This document shows, in pieces, positions 1-11,464 of a DNA stretch of 64,000 nt (its first letter is position 1; each line of letters opens with the position of its first letter). The notes under the pieces were generated by a model. That model searched no databases. It saw only the letters and a program-made list of their open reading frames with translations, and had not been told where the DNA came from. The translations under genes and the position numbers were made by a program. Source of the stretch: Coprinus comatus (taxonomy: Eukaryota > Basidiomycota > Agaricomycetes > Agaricales > Agaricaceae); contig JAWPGT010000084.1 of the NCBI GenBank assembly GCA_034638255.1, positions 28,554 through 92,553 on the forward strand, given 5' to 3'.

Positions 1-837
1 ATTCATTACTCCAGACTGTGTATACATCATTGGTCATTTTCTCCGCCTTCCGATTGACAGCTTCCCATGGTTCACCTTGAGTTATGTTCTGTTCATTAAC
101 CTAGTGTTGGTACGTTGTTCAATGTAAAAAAAAAAAAAATTCGTCTACCTCTTCTGAATCTATACTCTTCGAATTGGCTATGGACCAAGATATTATTCGC
201 TGGTATAACTATCATGATATACCTTGTACAACTGACCAAGAGCAACAGCATTAAATAACATTAGCATACCCAGTACGTGTCCCAGCATTCATCACCTAGC
301 TTACTGTTCATTGTCTTGGAGCTCAAAAGTCTTGATAGCTGTCTTGAACGGTGGTGAGAAACAAAAGAGATGGTTTACGACTTCTACATCCACGGTTAAC
401 AGCACGGAGATAATAAAGGGCCGACAGATCGGTGATATGGGACTGTTTTGTACTGGTCATGGTGTTCGAGGATAAGTTAAGGACCAGACAGTGTCCATTA
501 ATACAAGGTTTGGTTATCTAAGCAAGTAGGTTGTTCCGAGGTTCTAGCGATATACTGAATAATGTCCAACATTACTTCTATCATATCCCACTTCATTTCA
601 TTTGTTACATGCATACAGCGGTAACAATACATGACCAAAAAGTCATTTACATTCTACTGTAATCGATCAGGTATACCACCACCACTTAACAACCACAAAT
701 TACAATACATCGCATTGAATAATTGATACTGAACTCATGACATTACTCAAACTACCACTGCGCACCCTCCATGCCTCTCCTCTACCCACTTATGTACCAC
801 TTCCAAGTTTTAACATTTAACCTTGACAGCTTTAGTT
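1..837. other. Non-coding left edge
   Basis: I see no convincing coding exon here. It holds a run of about 13 A near 127 and AT-rich sequence, and probably includes the 3' UTR of the minus-strand gene that ends at 838. Confidence 0.5.
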
Positions 838-3309
838 TCAACTTTCAAATGTAGCAAGTCCAACAAGAGGAGGACTAAACATCATTCCAACAGGTAAACT
901 TGCAAGACTTTGTCTATGAATATCCAACCTCCTTTTTTGAAGTTCATCATCGTCCACACTACCACTGTCATTCATATTCACATTGACATTTGGAGACTTG
1001 GAACTTGAGTTTGAAATCATTTCGGAAGGAAGTACGACTTTATTCCTTGAAATATCGAAACTCTTCTGTGATTGTGATTTTGGTTGCGCCTGTGATTGTG
1101 CTTGTGACCGTGATTGCGGATGTGAACGCGGATGTGAATGTGGATTGCATCGCGTAGTGGTAGAGGGACAAGTTGAATAACGCATTATATGTCTTTGTTT
1201 CGGAGTTACCGAATCGTCATCGGTATCATCAACGCTGGTACGAGTACTAGTACCAGCACAAGCACTCTTTGAACGATAAGGTAACTCCTCCTTCACTTTC
1301 GCTTTCCCGTTTGCAGTTCGTGATTTTATCGAGCGAGGTGTACCATTATTCGAATTCGGCGCGTATTCAGGTCCGGGTAAACTCGTATACCGATCTTCAT
1401 CCTCTCTAGTATCAGAAGAAAATCTAGAAAATGAAGAACCAATAGCATCCATAACCTTTTCTACCCAAGTATCCCTCCCACTTCCATTCCGAGGTCCAAA
1501 TGAGATAGTTGTAGCATTTGAAGTTGACGGATCTTTAGATGTCGATCGTAACGTTGATTGTAATGTCGTTGTAGTTGGTGTTGTAGATGTAGTGGATGTT
1601 ATCGAATTACCCAAAGATAGCGTCAAATCAAGTTCTCTAGGACTTTCAATTATCATTCTAAACCCTTCTCCTTCTCCTTCCTCATCACACTTATCATCAA
1701 TTTTAAAACTCGTAAAACTTTTCGATTCCGTTCTCTTACCCCAGTTCCTAGTCCTAGCACCAGTACCAGCGGTAGTCACAGCTCTTCTAGGAACTTTATC
1801 TCTTCGATTATCTTGAACATAAGGTTCTTGCAATGATGTATCCTGCTTGTTGCCAGTGACATAAGATTGAGGATACCAAGATTGGGACTGAGACTGATAT
1901 TGATCCGTCCTAATCCTCTTGAATCTTCTTTTTTCCTCAGATACACCAGTACGACCGATCGTTCCTTCCTGATCTTGGTCAGAACAAGAATCCGAAAGTG
2001 CTTCTAAAGCTAAAAAACCAGCTTTTGATCCCGATCCAGAAACCAAGGTTGAGTGTTTACCGGTGCCATTCAAGACCCTTCCAGAACTCAACTGACCAGA
2101 TCGTTGACGAATAGAATATATTTTCTTCGGTACGTGAACATATCCTTCTCCATCTTCATCCTGATCTCCCTTTCCATTTAAATTCGAATCTAAACCTTCG
2201 TCACGTATGCTCGGCCAAACAAACCTATTCCTCTCTTCTAACTCCACCAACGAAGGTCTACAATCACATTCAAATCCATATTCTCTTGTATGATTACATT
2301 CCCGATTCGTATAAACATTCATCAATCTTTGATTTTCTTGAGATCCAGCATGATTGGGATTATAGTAGTTGAGGTTCTGAGATTTAAAATCTTCATATCG
2401 AAAAGCTTTGAATCCCTTTGGTTTTGGTACTTCAATCTTTCTCTCCTTCTTCCCTACTCCCACACTTCCTACTCTTCCACTAGATCCTCTTCCTCCAACT
2501 ACTTCTCGACTTACACCTCCAACTCCAACTCCTTCAGCTTCCTTATTAAACCCACTTCCACTCCCACTCCCACTCCCACTCCCAATTCCAATTCCAATTC
2601 CGTCACCGCTCTCAACAACATTATGAGAAGAATCAAACGTCTCATTATCAAGTAACCTCGAACTATTAAAACTAAACGGCGACCTGAATTTTGGTTTTCT
2701 AGTACAACAACCATGAAGAAGCCAACCAAATCCAACCAAAAAGAAAAATCCCAATAATGAAAAAAGTGGGACTAGATAAAGAACATCGAATCTTCGTTGG
2801 TTTTCTACCGTAGCAGAATTTGGATTTGGATTTGGATTTACGTTTGTGATGTTTTGGGTTCCAGTTGGATTTGAATTTGGAGTTGGGGATTGAGTGATTC
2901 GGTGTGTAGGAGTAGGAAGAGTAGGTGTGAATATTGGGGAAGGAATAGACCAATGAGATGATGATGAAGTGTTTAATAACGAGAAAATTGGAATTGTAGG
3001 TGGAGGAGCGTCGTTAGTATCAGCTTCCGAAGGTAAAGCAGACGTAGGAGTTATTTTTCCAGGTGATGAACCGCCTAGAGGTATAGTGAGAGTTGAGAAT
3101 AGGACATCAGTGTTCGGCTCGTCAAAAGGGAGTGGCATCCAAAAATTGGTCGAATCACCATCAGTTGGAGGAAAAATTTGTCGTGGATAAGGATTAGGAT
3201 GAGAATAAGGATGAATACGAATAGGCCCAGCAATGGCCAGACCAAGAGGATACGATAGATGTGCCAAAATAAATATGGATACAAAAGGAGATGCAGATGC
3301 AGAAAACAT
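838..3309 (-). CDS. Predicted single-pass membrane protein, serine/glycine-rich
   Basis: One uninterrupted exon. The frame is open up to 3438, but I place the start at the ATG at 3309 because the protein (823 aa) then begins with a signal-peptide-like stretch (MFSASASPFVSIFILAHLSY, cleavage plausible after AIA at about residue 27). A Pro/Ser/Thr/Asn-rich outer part follows, then one clear membrane segment at about residues 177-199 (VLYLVPLFSLLGFFFLVGFG) and a basic CCTRK stop-transfer. The long tail is disordered and rich in Gly-Ser/Gly-Ile repeats, Arg and Gln. I recognise no domain. By topology it is a type I surface or cell-wall sensor-like protein, which is inference only. The upstream gene ends at 3368, only 58 bp away, so the two may share UTR sequence or be parts of one transcript. 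Confidence 0.6.
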   Translation of the reverse strand: MFSASASPFVSIFILAHLSYPLGLAIAGPIRIHPYSHPNPYPRQIFPPTDGDSTNFWMPLPFDEPNTDVLFSTLTIPLGGSSPGKITPTSALPSEADTNDAPPPTIPIFSLLNTSSSSHWSIPSPIFTPTLPTPTHRITQSPTPNSNPTGTQNITNVNPNPNPNSATVENQRRFDVLYLVPLFSLLGFFFLVGFGWLLHGCCTRKPKFRSPFSFNSSRLLDNETFDSSHNVVESGDGIGIGIGSGSGSGSGSGFNKEAEGVGVGGVSREVVGGRGSSGRVGSVGVGKKERKIEVPKPKGFKAFRYEDFKSQNLNYYNPNHAGSQENQRLMNVYTNRECNHTREYGFECDCRPSLVELEERNRFVWPSIRDEGLDSNLNGKGDQDEDGEGYVHVPKKIYSIRQRSGQLSSGRVLNGTGKHSTLVSGSGSKAGFLALEALSDSCSDQDQEGTIGRTGVSEEKRRFKRIRTDQYQSQSQSWYPQSYVTGNKQDTSLQEPYVQDNRRDKVPRRAVTTAGTGARTRNWGKRTESKSFTSFKIDDKCDEEGEGEGFRMIIESPRELDLTLSLGNSITSTTSTTPTTTTLQSTLRSTSKDPSTSNATTISFGPRNGSGRDTWVEKVMDAIGSSFSRFSSDTREDEDRYTSLPGPEYAPNSNNGTPRSIKSRTANGKAKVKEELPYRSKSACAGTSTRTSVDDTDDDSVTPKQRHIMRYSTCPSTTTRCNPHSHPRSHPQSRSQAQSQAQPKSQSQKSFDISRNKVVLPSEMISNSSSKSPNVNVNMNDSGSVDDDELQKRRLDIHRQSLASLPVGMMFSPPLVGLATFES

Positions 3310-3367
3310 AGATAAAGAAGAGTTTCCGAATCTAGATATGGACAAGAATAGAACACCCCGGTTGGAT

Positions 3368-4107
3368 TTAGTTGGGAGAGAATGTGAATTCAGGAGGTAT
3401 AACGATACAACCGACGCGAGATTCGACACAGAGGGCACTTAGGTCGTGCGTTGGAGAGTCAAACCGCAGACCAGCTGCAATATAAGTTGACCGACGGATA
3501 AGATGTGACGACGGGGAGTATGAAGCTCCAGCAACACCTGAGCGACGAGTTTTACGCCAGAAAGTGGTGGGACGAACTATTAAAAAAAAAATGTCAGAAA
3601 AATATTCGAGAATTGTCAATATGGTAACCCCTTACGTAGTGGTGGAGGTGGCGGCAAAAGTTCACCGGTGCGACTAGTGCCAATAGTTGCAAAGGACGAG
3701 TAACTCCTTTTTGGTTGTAGAGGACGACTGTTTGGAGGTTTAAAAGCAAGTAACAATGCCTGATCGTCACTAGCAGTAGTGATTTGTAGCACCTCTGGCT
3801 TTGGTTTTCTGTCGCCTGGAGGCGCGCTGAGAGATCTTGTTGGACGATGTCTGCGTTGTCTATTGGGTGATTTCCAGGTATTCACGGGTGGAGTCAGGAA
3901 GGACGAATCGTAGTCTGGTCTCGGATTCCGTCTTGGACTTGGACCTGATATTTCGTTTCGGACCGGCTCTTGAGTCTCATCGTCCTGGAAAGTCAATCGT
4001 GGAGGTCGTCCGCGTTGAGGTGTGAGGCGAGGGGTAGAGCTGTTGAAGAGACCGTGTGTTAGTGGGTATAGTGGTTTGCTGGCATGGAGAACAGTGAGGT
4101 CAGTCAT
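3368..4107 (-). CDS. Disordered basic protein, two exons, function unknown
   Basis: Exon 1 is 4107-3636 and exon 2 is 3576-3368; the intron has a GTAAGG donor and a TTAATAG acceptor and joins in phase 1, giving about 226 aa. The protein is rich in Pro, Arg and Ser, with a polyproline run before the intron, and shows no domain I recognise. Its start lies 109 bp from the divergent Dpb4 start, so the two probably share a promoter. The stop is only 58 bp upstream of the start chosen for the next minus-strand gene. The joined frame and a sound intron support expression; function is unknown. Confidence 0.5.
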
Positions 4108-4216
4108 GAGTCAGTCGTAGTCGTCGTCGGCGACGATGAGAAGGAACGAAGAAGCACGAAGGATGCATGTGTGACATTGTGTGACAACAAATCATTTCAT
4201 CCCCCACATTCAACTT
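4108..4216. promoter_or_regulatory. Short divergent promoter region
   Basis: These 109 bp separate the start codons of a minus-strand gene (4107) and the Dpb4 gene (4217). There is no room for separate promoters, so they must overlap. I see no TATA box. Confidence 0.4.
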
Positions 4217-4990
4217 ATGCCTCGTAAAGAATCGAACAATCCTACAATCTCTGCGCAGGCTCAACAGGAATTGGTCTCGGAAGGAATAGAAAACTTTGAA
4301 CTCCCAAAGAGTGTAGTAACAAAGATCGCGAAGAGTGCTTTGCCAGAGAATGCAAAGTTACAAAAGGAAACTGTATTGGCTCTCGTCAAAGGTTCAACCG
4401 TGTTTATCAATTATCTTGGTGAGTATTTCATGATTTATTGCAAAATATTTACTCAAGTAACCAGCTGCAACGTAGGTTTCTACAAATTTCCACGTGTGAA
4501 CATATACTTCATTGTCGGTATACAGAGCACACGATGTTGCCGTTTCAAAACAACATAAATCCATCTCAGCTTCTGATATCATGAAAGCACTTGAACTCAT
4601 AGAATTCAACCATCTCGTGCCTCTACTCGAATCACAATTCCAAGGTAGATATCACTCAATAATCCTAAAATATTTCTTACTAATTCCTCGCAACTAGTGT
4701 ATCGAGCAAATCCCAAACCAGAAAAGGGAAAAAAAGCTAGTATATCTGCATCGCGTCCCGCACCAGCGCCAATAAACGGAACATCTACATCTGCAACCGT
4801 GCCAAATGGCAATCCATACCCACCAAAACCTTCAAACCCTTACCCTTCGGTATCTAGCGGTCCCAGTACAACTCCAGCTACAAATGGAGAATCTTCGTCA
4901 TCACCCTTCACTAGTATTCCTCTTGATCTTTCTGTCTCTGCAAGCGTCGGAAGTAAAGAAGACCCTATGGATGTTGACGATATGGAGTAA
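4217..4990 (+). CDS. DPB4: DNA polymerase epsilon subunit Dpb4/POLE3, histone-fold protein
   Basis: Exons 4217-4418, 4465-4471, 4526-4644 and 4698-4990 give 206 aa. The protein has an NF-YB/H2B-like histone fold: FELPKSVVTKIAKSALPENA opens helix 1, FINYLAATAHDVAV is the long middle helix, and KSISASDIMKALELIEF is the C-terminal helical part. This matches POLE3/Dpb4/CHRAC17, which pairs with Dpb3/POLE4 in the polymerase epsilon holoenzyme and in ISWI/CHRAC-type remodellers. The tail is disordered, Pro/Ser-rich and ends in an acidic DPMDVDDME. The second exon is only 7 nt; without it the middle helix is broken, and with it all phases close. I chose the ATG at 4217 (MPRKES) over the in-frame 4181, because the family starts just before the histone fold. 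Confidence 0.9.
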
Positions 4991-6035
4991 TGTGTTTTCT
5001 TGCCCCGTCATGTCCCCATTTGTTTCTTTCAAATTTGTTACCACTATAATTGCTAGATGATTTGCACTTCTATCAAATAACGAACAGAACGGACCCTTTG
5101 GATATCTACGGTTCATATTTACCCTATTCCTCTCGTGCTTCCTTAAATGAACCTGTGTTTCCGTTATTATTGCGGTCAGCACGGCGTAACGTCTTCAAAT
5201 GTGATTTAATTCCATAAGTTGCCTCCAAAGCACGCTCAGCAACATATGCTTTTGACGTCAACTAAAGAGGACGCCGTGGAAACAAATTGTACACGAGGCT
5301 GAGGCGCCAATGTGCGAACAATCTTCTCTTCTTCTCAGAGTATGAGTGCTCAATGGTTCTCCTCGCTCTAGAACAACATCTAAGGAAGTTGGAATTGATA
5401 GATCATTGGAGTATCAGCAGGTGACCCTGGAACACGAAGGTTTCTGTAGTGTGTACCAACCTGTACCAATGACCATGCAACATGAGGCAAGACTGGCGCC
5501 TAACAAACACATAGTAACGCACACGTTTTATCAAGGTGCCGTTGATTCCTACCACTACTGTGATAGTGGCGTACGACTCTACTAATTCTTCGTATTGTTC
5601 TTGTATTATACGCAATCAAAAAACTTTTTCTCTCATGCTGAACGGCGCCTCAATAAACAATGACCCTGAATATTGAACCTTTAAGGCTTTAAAGAAACAT
5701 GTGTGAATTAACTTGGATCTAAAGTGGCGAAGTCAAGCCTGATCCCAAAACCGAAAATCCCATCTCTTGAGTGGCCCATAACGGAAACCGAGAGTCCAAA
5801 TTTTTCCCTACTATTATCAGGCAAGTTTGAGCTAGTTCGTTTTGTCGTGATATCAAAGTAAGTAACACGAAAGAAGCGACATGTTTCTCCGAGCCATAAT
5901 GTACTAACAATAATTTTTTGTTCTTTCGACAGTGCGAATAAGCTTTCATTACGCGTCTATTAGTCTAACTAACACGGAACGCTTCGATGTATCCGCCGTT
6001 TTGAAGGTTAAAAATATCTACTTGAAATCGCTTAT
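4991..6035. other. Intergenic region
   Basis: This holds the Dpb4 3' UTR and the upstream region of the first kinase. A short plus-strand stretch near 5400-5480 reads EHEGFCSVYQ, which faintly recalls a kinase glycine loop, but nothing else of a kinase surrounds it. I see no supportable gene. Confidence 0.4.
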
Positions 6036-6143
6036 ATGATAAGTGATCTGTGGATAGCCTCCCATCCACTACCACCTTATCAACTACTTGTCAAACTCGC
6101 AGCCTGCAAAGACGAACAAACTCAACTTTTGAATATTTCAGTT

Positions 6144-7626
6144 ATGCCTAACTCCGACGTAACTCATAACAACGGAGAGCCAAATGATCAGCCCGAGGTT
6201 AATCACAATTTTCTTTTCTGAATCTTTCTATTTTGTGGATAGCATTTTATCTGAATATTACAACCTTGTAGGGTCCACTACTCTATATTGAAATTGAACA
6301 AATTATTATCGATTCGAAAAATCCTATCGGTCAAGGGGTCTTCTCCGATGTCCGGTGTGGTACATGGACGACCACAGAGGTAAGTTTGAACCTACCAGAA
6401 ATCCAGCCTGATGGTTCAGAAGTAATATATACTCACATCTATATTAATATCAGGGTAAAACCGAGGTTGCCGTAAAGCAATTTAGACATACGCAGAAAAT
6501 TGCCGACAAGGGGGATGAAGGGAAAAAAGAACTCGCGAAATTGCAAAAGGTATGAAATATTAGATTATGGTTATAGTAGTCATCCTCATATATGTCATGT
6601 TTTAGCGGCTTGAAAGGGAACTTAAATCATGGAAAAAGGCAGACTCGCACCCAAACATTGTTAGATTGATAGGGATATACAAAGAACAACCATTCCCTTC
6701 CCTCGTTTCGCCTTACCTTAAAGACCTAGATATATGTACTTTTCTCCGAAACTATGAAGATAAAACCCAAGACATTCGTCGTACTCTAGTATGTGTCAAC
6801 GATTTGTGTCTAACGTCAGGATCTAAATTTGACGTTGGTATCATATATAGTCACTTGACATCATCAAGGGCGTAGACCATTTACATGATCTTAAAATCAT
6901 TCATGGCGACCTGAAGCCAGTACGTTATTATTACATCACAGTGCATGTCGCTACTCATCTCAATTCAAATCATAAGACCAACATTCTGATCTATCGTGAA
7001 GGAAATGGTGTTCCAATTGCGCAGATCACGGACTTCGGCAGGGCAAGAGTTATAGATGAAACCGGATTCACCATGGGAAGCCTCAGCATGACTCCAAGGT
7101 GAGTTATGAACTTCCTTTAACGCTCGTAGTTAATAGTTATTCAATGCCAATAATAACAGGTATACAGCTCCAGAAGTAATCCAAGCACAGTTAAATCCGG
7201 AGACAGACTTCAACCATTCACTCACTTTCAAATCAGACATCTACTCATTGGGGATTACTCTCTTGGAGGTAGAGTTCTTTTTATTGGAGAGTTGCTGACT
7301 CAACTATCATACTGACTACCGATTCGTTTGATTTCAAATAGATTCTTAGCAGCCTTGTACCATATCAATCTCTTCGAAATGCTGCCCAGTTCACTGCTTT
7401 TGCTATCGCATCCAATGCTGGTTTGGGGCCTAAGCTAGAGCAGTATGAGTCGGAATATCCTATGAAGTGGGTGTGGGATCTTCTTGAGAGGTGTTGGATA
7501 ATTGGGGATCCCTTGCAGAGGATTTCGGCAAAAAATTGCCTAAGCACTTACCATAACAAACTCAGCCTGGTGAATCACAATGTCTCTGGAAACCTCATCG
7601 GTGGTGATATTGCTATAAGAAACTAG
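6144..7626 (+). CDS. Tyrosine-kinase-like protein kinase with HGD loop (kinase 1)
   Basis: Exons 6144-6197, 6272-6379, 6454-6549, 6606-6788, 6851-6919, 6977-7098, 7160-7268 and 7342-7626 give 341 aa; all junctions keep phase. An in-frame ATG at 6036 would add 36 residues. The kinase core is complete: glycine loop GQGVFSDV (about 38-45), VAVK lysine (62), catalytic loop IIHGDLKPTNIL with Asp167, DFG (189-191), APE (214-216), and the C-lobe RCWIIGDPLQR. The usual HRD arginine is Gly, as in many basidiomycete TKL kinases. It is nearly all kinase domain, with no membrane segment, so it is probably cytosolic. Substrate unknown. Intron positions agree with the paralogue at 9590-11023. Confidence 0.85.
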
Positions 7627-7997
7627 CTACGTTCAATTTGCATATGTAACTTGCTTTGTTTTACTTTGAAATGTCTCCCTTGTTGTATACGAGTTCAACT
7701 TACCATTGTATGTACTACTATGAATAACTTTGATGATATGGAAAGAAACTTTGCTCTTTCTCAAGGAGTGAAACATAGTACCCTCTCTCATCTAGCCTGA
7801 AAAATAATTTAGCGCTTTCTCTTGACAAATAAAGAACAGTCCGAGGAGCGGTCATCTAAGCTCGGAACGGTCCTCATCGTTTTCCTTTTTCAGTTAAATA
7901 TATATTTCCCTGTGGTCCCTCATCACATGAGATTGGTACAGTTCGAATTCCGGGATGGTTTCTAAGTGTTTAGCGTTTGAGCCTTGATATATCGCTA

Positions 7998-8156
7998 GAC
8001 GCTGGGAAAAAGATTCATACCACACACATGATATGTAACTTACTTTAGAACATCTTCTCCTTCACAAAGTACTGCTCGGTTCCTATACCTTGGGCCAAGA
8101 AGATGGAGGTATACATCGGGAGTAGGAATGAGTTTAAATGTTTAAACATTGGAGTA
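7998..8156 (+). repeat. Diverged direct repeat, copy A
   Basis: About 160 bp, repeated with many differences at 8439-8592. Shared landmarks in order are a GAAAAAGATTCATACCAC-like start, CATCTTCTCC, GTAC, TACCTTGGGC, GAAGATG and GTTTAAACATTGGAG. The order and spacing are kept, so this is an old local duplication rather than chance. Confidence 0.6.
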
Positions 8157-8438
8157 GCACTAGTTCCCATGCCCTTCCCCAAATTAAACTTGGTTCCGCT
8201 CCCATCTCGAGTCTTGGATGTTTGCAATCCCCGCGTGATTTTTTCGACATTGGTTCTGATTCCCAAAGTTTTCATCTTAGACTTGAGTTGAAGTCAAGTT
8301 GTACATTCCAGTTACCTAGTATCTTCCCCCGTGCCCTCAGGAAATGAAATGAGTGTGCCGTTCTAGTTTTAGGGCGTTGGCGCTTAAAACTTGATTCGGA
8401 CATGCTTCAAGCACATCACATTAAAAAAAGCACCTAGT

Positions 8439-8592
8439 GGACACTGAGAAAAGATTTGTACCACTCACACACGCGGTTTAAGACATCTTCTCCCTTCGAA
8501 GTACCAGATGGCTCTCTGTACCTTGGGCTGGGAGAAGATGAAAAGATATAAAGCGAGTAGCATGATCTTTTAACGTTTAAACATTGGAGCAT
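8439..8592 (+). repeat. Diverged direct repeat, copy B
   Basis: Partner of 7998-8156. It keeps the same block order, ending in GTTTAAACATTGGAGCATC. No coding capacity is shared. Confidence 0.6.
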
Positions 8593-9091
8593 CAGAAGCG
8601 ACATTCAAATCGCCGTTGCCTCAAATAGTGTGGATTTTGAACTCACGCTCCTTGACGTTCAGAATTTAGTCCACTGAAGGCGTCACTGGACCATCAATGT
8701 CAGAGCTAAAATTATGCTGATGTTCTAAGTACTACAAACTTACACTCCTTAGTTCCCACAGTATAGCAAGCCTTCCAAGTTCAAGTCTCAGACAACTAGT
8801 ATTTCAGCACTGGCTGTCATAACTTGTATTTGTTACTGGTTTTAAGGCGTATACTAACCTATAGCTTATGCCGGGAACTCCCGGGGTGTCCCTGCGTGGC
8901 TAATTTAGATGTAGTGGATGTCCATATAGACGCTAGCACCTGTAATTTACCATCAGAGTCTCCAAGGTTGTCGCCCGTCATGACGTCATCCGTGATAGTG
9001 GCGTGAGCTTCTAACCTGCCACGTTTCGATCGTTACTACAAACTCCCAAGCTCAAGTTTCAACGGCTTCTCCAGAATGTGATCTATCAATA

Positions 9092-9460
9092 CTATCATTG
9101 ACCAGATGTTCGTTTTTCCCACAAGTTCGTATTTTGATTTTTTAAACACTGTCATCCAACATACTCTACTTCTTGCTTGGTATTTTGAATCTGGGACCTT
9201 ATGTACACTGTTCTGTAAATTCTTTTACCAAAACTCAATAAACTGAAGGACTGACTTTTTGGTATGTTGTCACTCTTGCCGAGGCCGGCATAGCGGACTA
9301 TCAATTAATTTGATATAATGATCATCTATGCTTAAAATAACTTGGTGTTGCGTGTCGGTCAAAATCAGCCTGCGGAGTTTGAATTATCAATGATGGTCAC
9401 GATCATGTGCACTGTTACGAAACGAACTTCTGGGAAAAACGAACATCTGGTCAATGATAG
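9092..9460. mobile_element. MITE-like element with 39-bp terminal inverted repeats and TA flanks
   Basis: The left arm (9092-9130, starting CTATCATTGACCAGATGTTC) and the right arm (9422-9460) are reverse complements with one mismatch in 39 bp. Both ends are flanked by TA (9090-9091 and 9461-9462), the target duplication of Tc1/mariner-type transposons. The 291-bp interior has no ORF. A diverged relative of the left arm and interior is at about 62875-63125. Non-autonomous and non-coding; the transposase source is not in this window. Confidence 0.75.
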
Positions 9461-9589
9461 TACCACCCATTAAGCTCTTTCGGGCTGATACGTTAGCGCT
9501 TTGTAATTAACGCCAGCACGTTGCACACTTCGAATTCCGAGTCAACGTGATGGAAATATCATAAAAGGACTACCACTTAACAGAAATAA

Positions 9590-11023
9590 ATGTATAACTT
9601 CCATTCTGGCCCTTTTACCATGGACATGGCACGGAAAGTCTCTCCGAGTCAGATATCGGGCCATCAGAATAGTCATGTCAAGACATACCTCGAGATTGGC
9701 CAGGAGGAGTTGTTCGTCGAGCAGGTCAGTTTTGATGGAGGAGGCTTCTCCGACATATTTCGTGCTACCTGGGCGGTTGTAAGTTCAAAATAAAGTATGA
9801 TCATCGTGAAGCTATCCAGCTGACATTTATTATGCTTAGGAAAATAAGCTTGGCTATGATCAAGTCGTAGTCAAAAGATTCAGAGGTCTTCATAACATCA
9901 AGGATAGTGTAGGAGGTGAAGAAGATATTAAAAGGATGGAAAGGGTACGACGAAAATATTGAGCATCGTACATTATATCCAAACTGACGAGCCGTGGTAC
10001 ACAGAGACTTCGGATAGAAGTTGAGACATGGAAGAGGGCGGAGCCACACCCTAATATTCTTCCATTCATTGGATTATATCGTGGACAGTATGATGTTATT
10101 TTACCATCACTCGTTTCTCCCTATCGACCAGACAGAGACATGATGTATTTCGTCAGAAAGATTAAACCTGATTGTGACCGACGCATCTTGGTATGTTCAA
10201 TGTTTAGAGGCCTTTAATTCTAGAATTAACGACTAATTAATATCATTATGGTTAGGGTCTCCATATTGCACGTGGAGTAGCGCATCTACACTCCCTCAAA
10301 ATCATTCATGGAGATTTGAAACCGGTTAGTAGCCAGATTTTTTCAACCATTAACTTTTCAGTCGTCTCATGTTTTGAGACAAGCACAATATCCTAATTGG
10401 TCGTGATGAAAATAATGCACCAATCGCCCAAATTACTGACTTTGGAAGGGCTAAGATAGTCAACGAGAGTGGATATACTGGGAGTCTCCATCGTACTGCA
10501 CGGTAGGTGAAAACTCCCTCGCCTATTGACCCATGAAATGAAAGTGCACATAGTAATAATCCGACAGTTATACATCACCAGAAGTCATCGGAATCCCCGG
10601 GGCCAACCCCCAAGGTACGGACGAACTGGATCCAAGCATCGCCAATCGCATACTCTCGTTTCACTCTGATACATATGGTATGGGGATGACACTATTGGAG
10701 GTATATCCGTTTTTTTGCTTTTTTCATCTTTTAAATTAATATCTAATCCTTTGTGAATGTGCATTTTGGATTATCTTTTTTTATAGCTTCTCAGCAACAA
10801 ACCACCTTATCCTCGGTATAACAGCGATTCCGCAGTCTTTTTCGCTTTAATGATGAAGAAAGGTCCCGAAATCACTGATAATGAATCGCCTGATTACCCT
10901 ATGGCTTGGGTATGGCATCTTCTTACGAGGTGCTGGATGATCGATGCTTCTCCGGACAAGCGCATTCGTGCGGGAGAATTTAAGGTTGATTACGAGAAAG
11001 TTTTAGGGGTGAACAACAAATAG
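9590..11023 (+). CDS. Tyrosine-kinase-like protein kinase with HGD loop (kinase 2)
   Basis: Exons 9590-9778, 9840-9944, 10005-10190, 10256-10324, 10384-10502, 10568-10700 and 10787-11023 give 345 aa. It is a tandem paralogue of 6144-7626 with the same split after HGDLKP. Visible motifs: glycine loop DGGGFSDIF, VVVK lysine (75), IIHGDLKPHNIL with Asp180, DFG (202-204), and a C-lobe RCWMIDASPDKR. The usual APE motif reads SPE (226-228), but its Glu is kept, so activity is still expected. An internal ATG at 9620 is another possible start. It starts 128 bp after the MITE at 9092-9460, which lies in its promoter region. Substrate unknown. Confidence 0.85.
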
Positions 11024-11464
11024 TATTGAAACCGAAACTCCGTGCCAATGAACATATGTAACAGTAAGCTCATGTGATTTGTATATGATGATGTCTCCTT
11101 TGAATGTTATGTATAACTTGAGTCGTTCTAGTCGCAGTTACTAATTGATGATTGAGGTTCCGCGAATATGGACTATATAAGATAAAAACGACTGAGGACT
11201 TTCTCTAAGTTGCAAACGAATGTAGTTTGGGAGAGGTATCGTTTCCCGAAGACTCTCTGGAGAATGAATATCCTTGGCATGAGGGTAATTGAAATCTAGC
11301 CAAACGATGCGGAAACAAAATGAATCTTGGGAATGAAATTCAAAAAGAGAAAGTGGATAAATTTAGCCTTGATGACTAAGCTATTGGCGCGGGAGAAAAT
11401 TGAGAACGCGGGACCCCTGACGAGTTCACATCCGAAGGTTAACGGTCACCTTTCATTGTCGACC
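11024..11464. other. Intergenic region, upstream of mEF-G
   Basis: This holds the kinase 2 3' UTR and the mEF-G promoter. The mEF-G frame is open back to 11327, but those residues lack presequence character and I treat them as untranslated. Confidence 0.5.

Larger units (their letters stand above)
7627..9089. other. Intergenic region with diverged repeat pair
   Basis: No gene is visible. The region carries two copies of a repeat (given separately). Many scattered short frames carry no recognisable protein. Confidence 0.45.

Noticed and set aside
5346..5585. Remnant kinase upstream of kinase 1
   Set aside because: Only a ten-residue glycine-loop-like match; no other kinase motif follows.
11327..11464. 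Longer N terminus of mEF-G
   Set aside because: The extra residues lack presequence character, and the ATG at 11465 starts a typical one.
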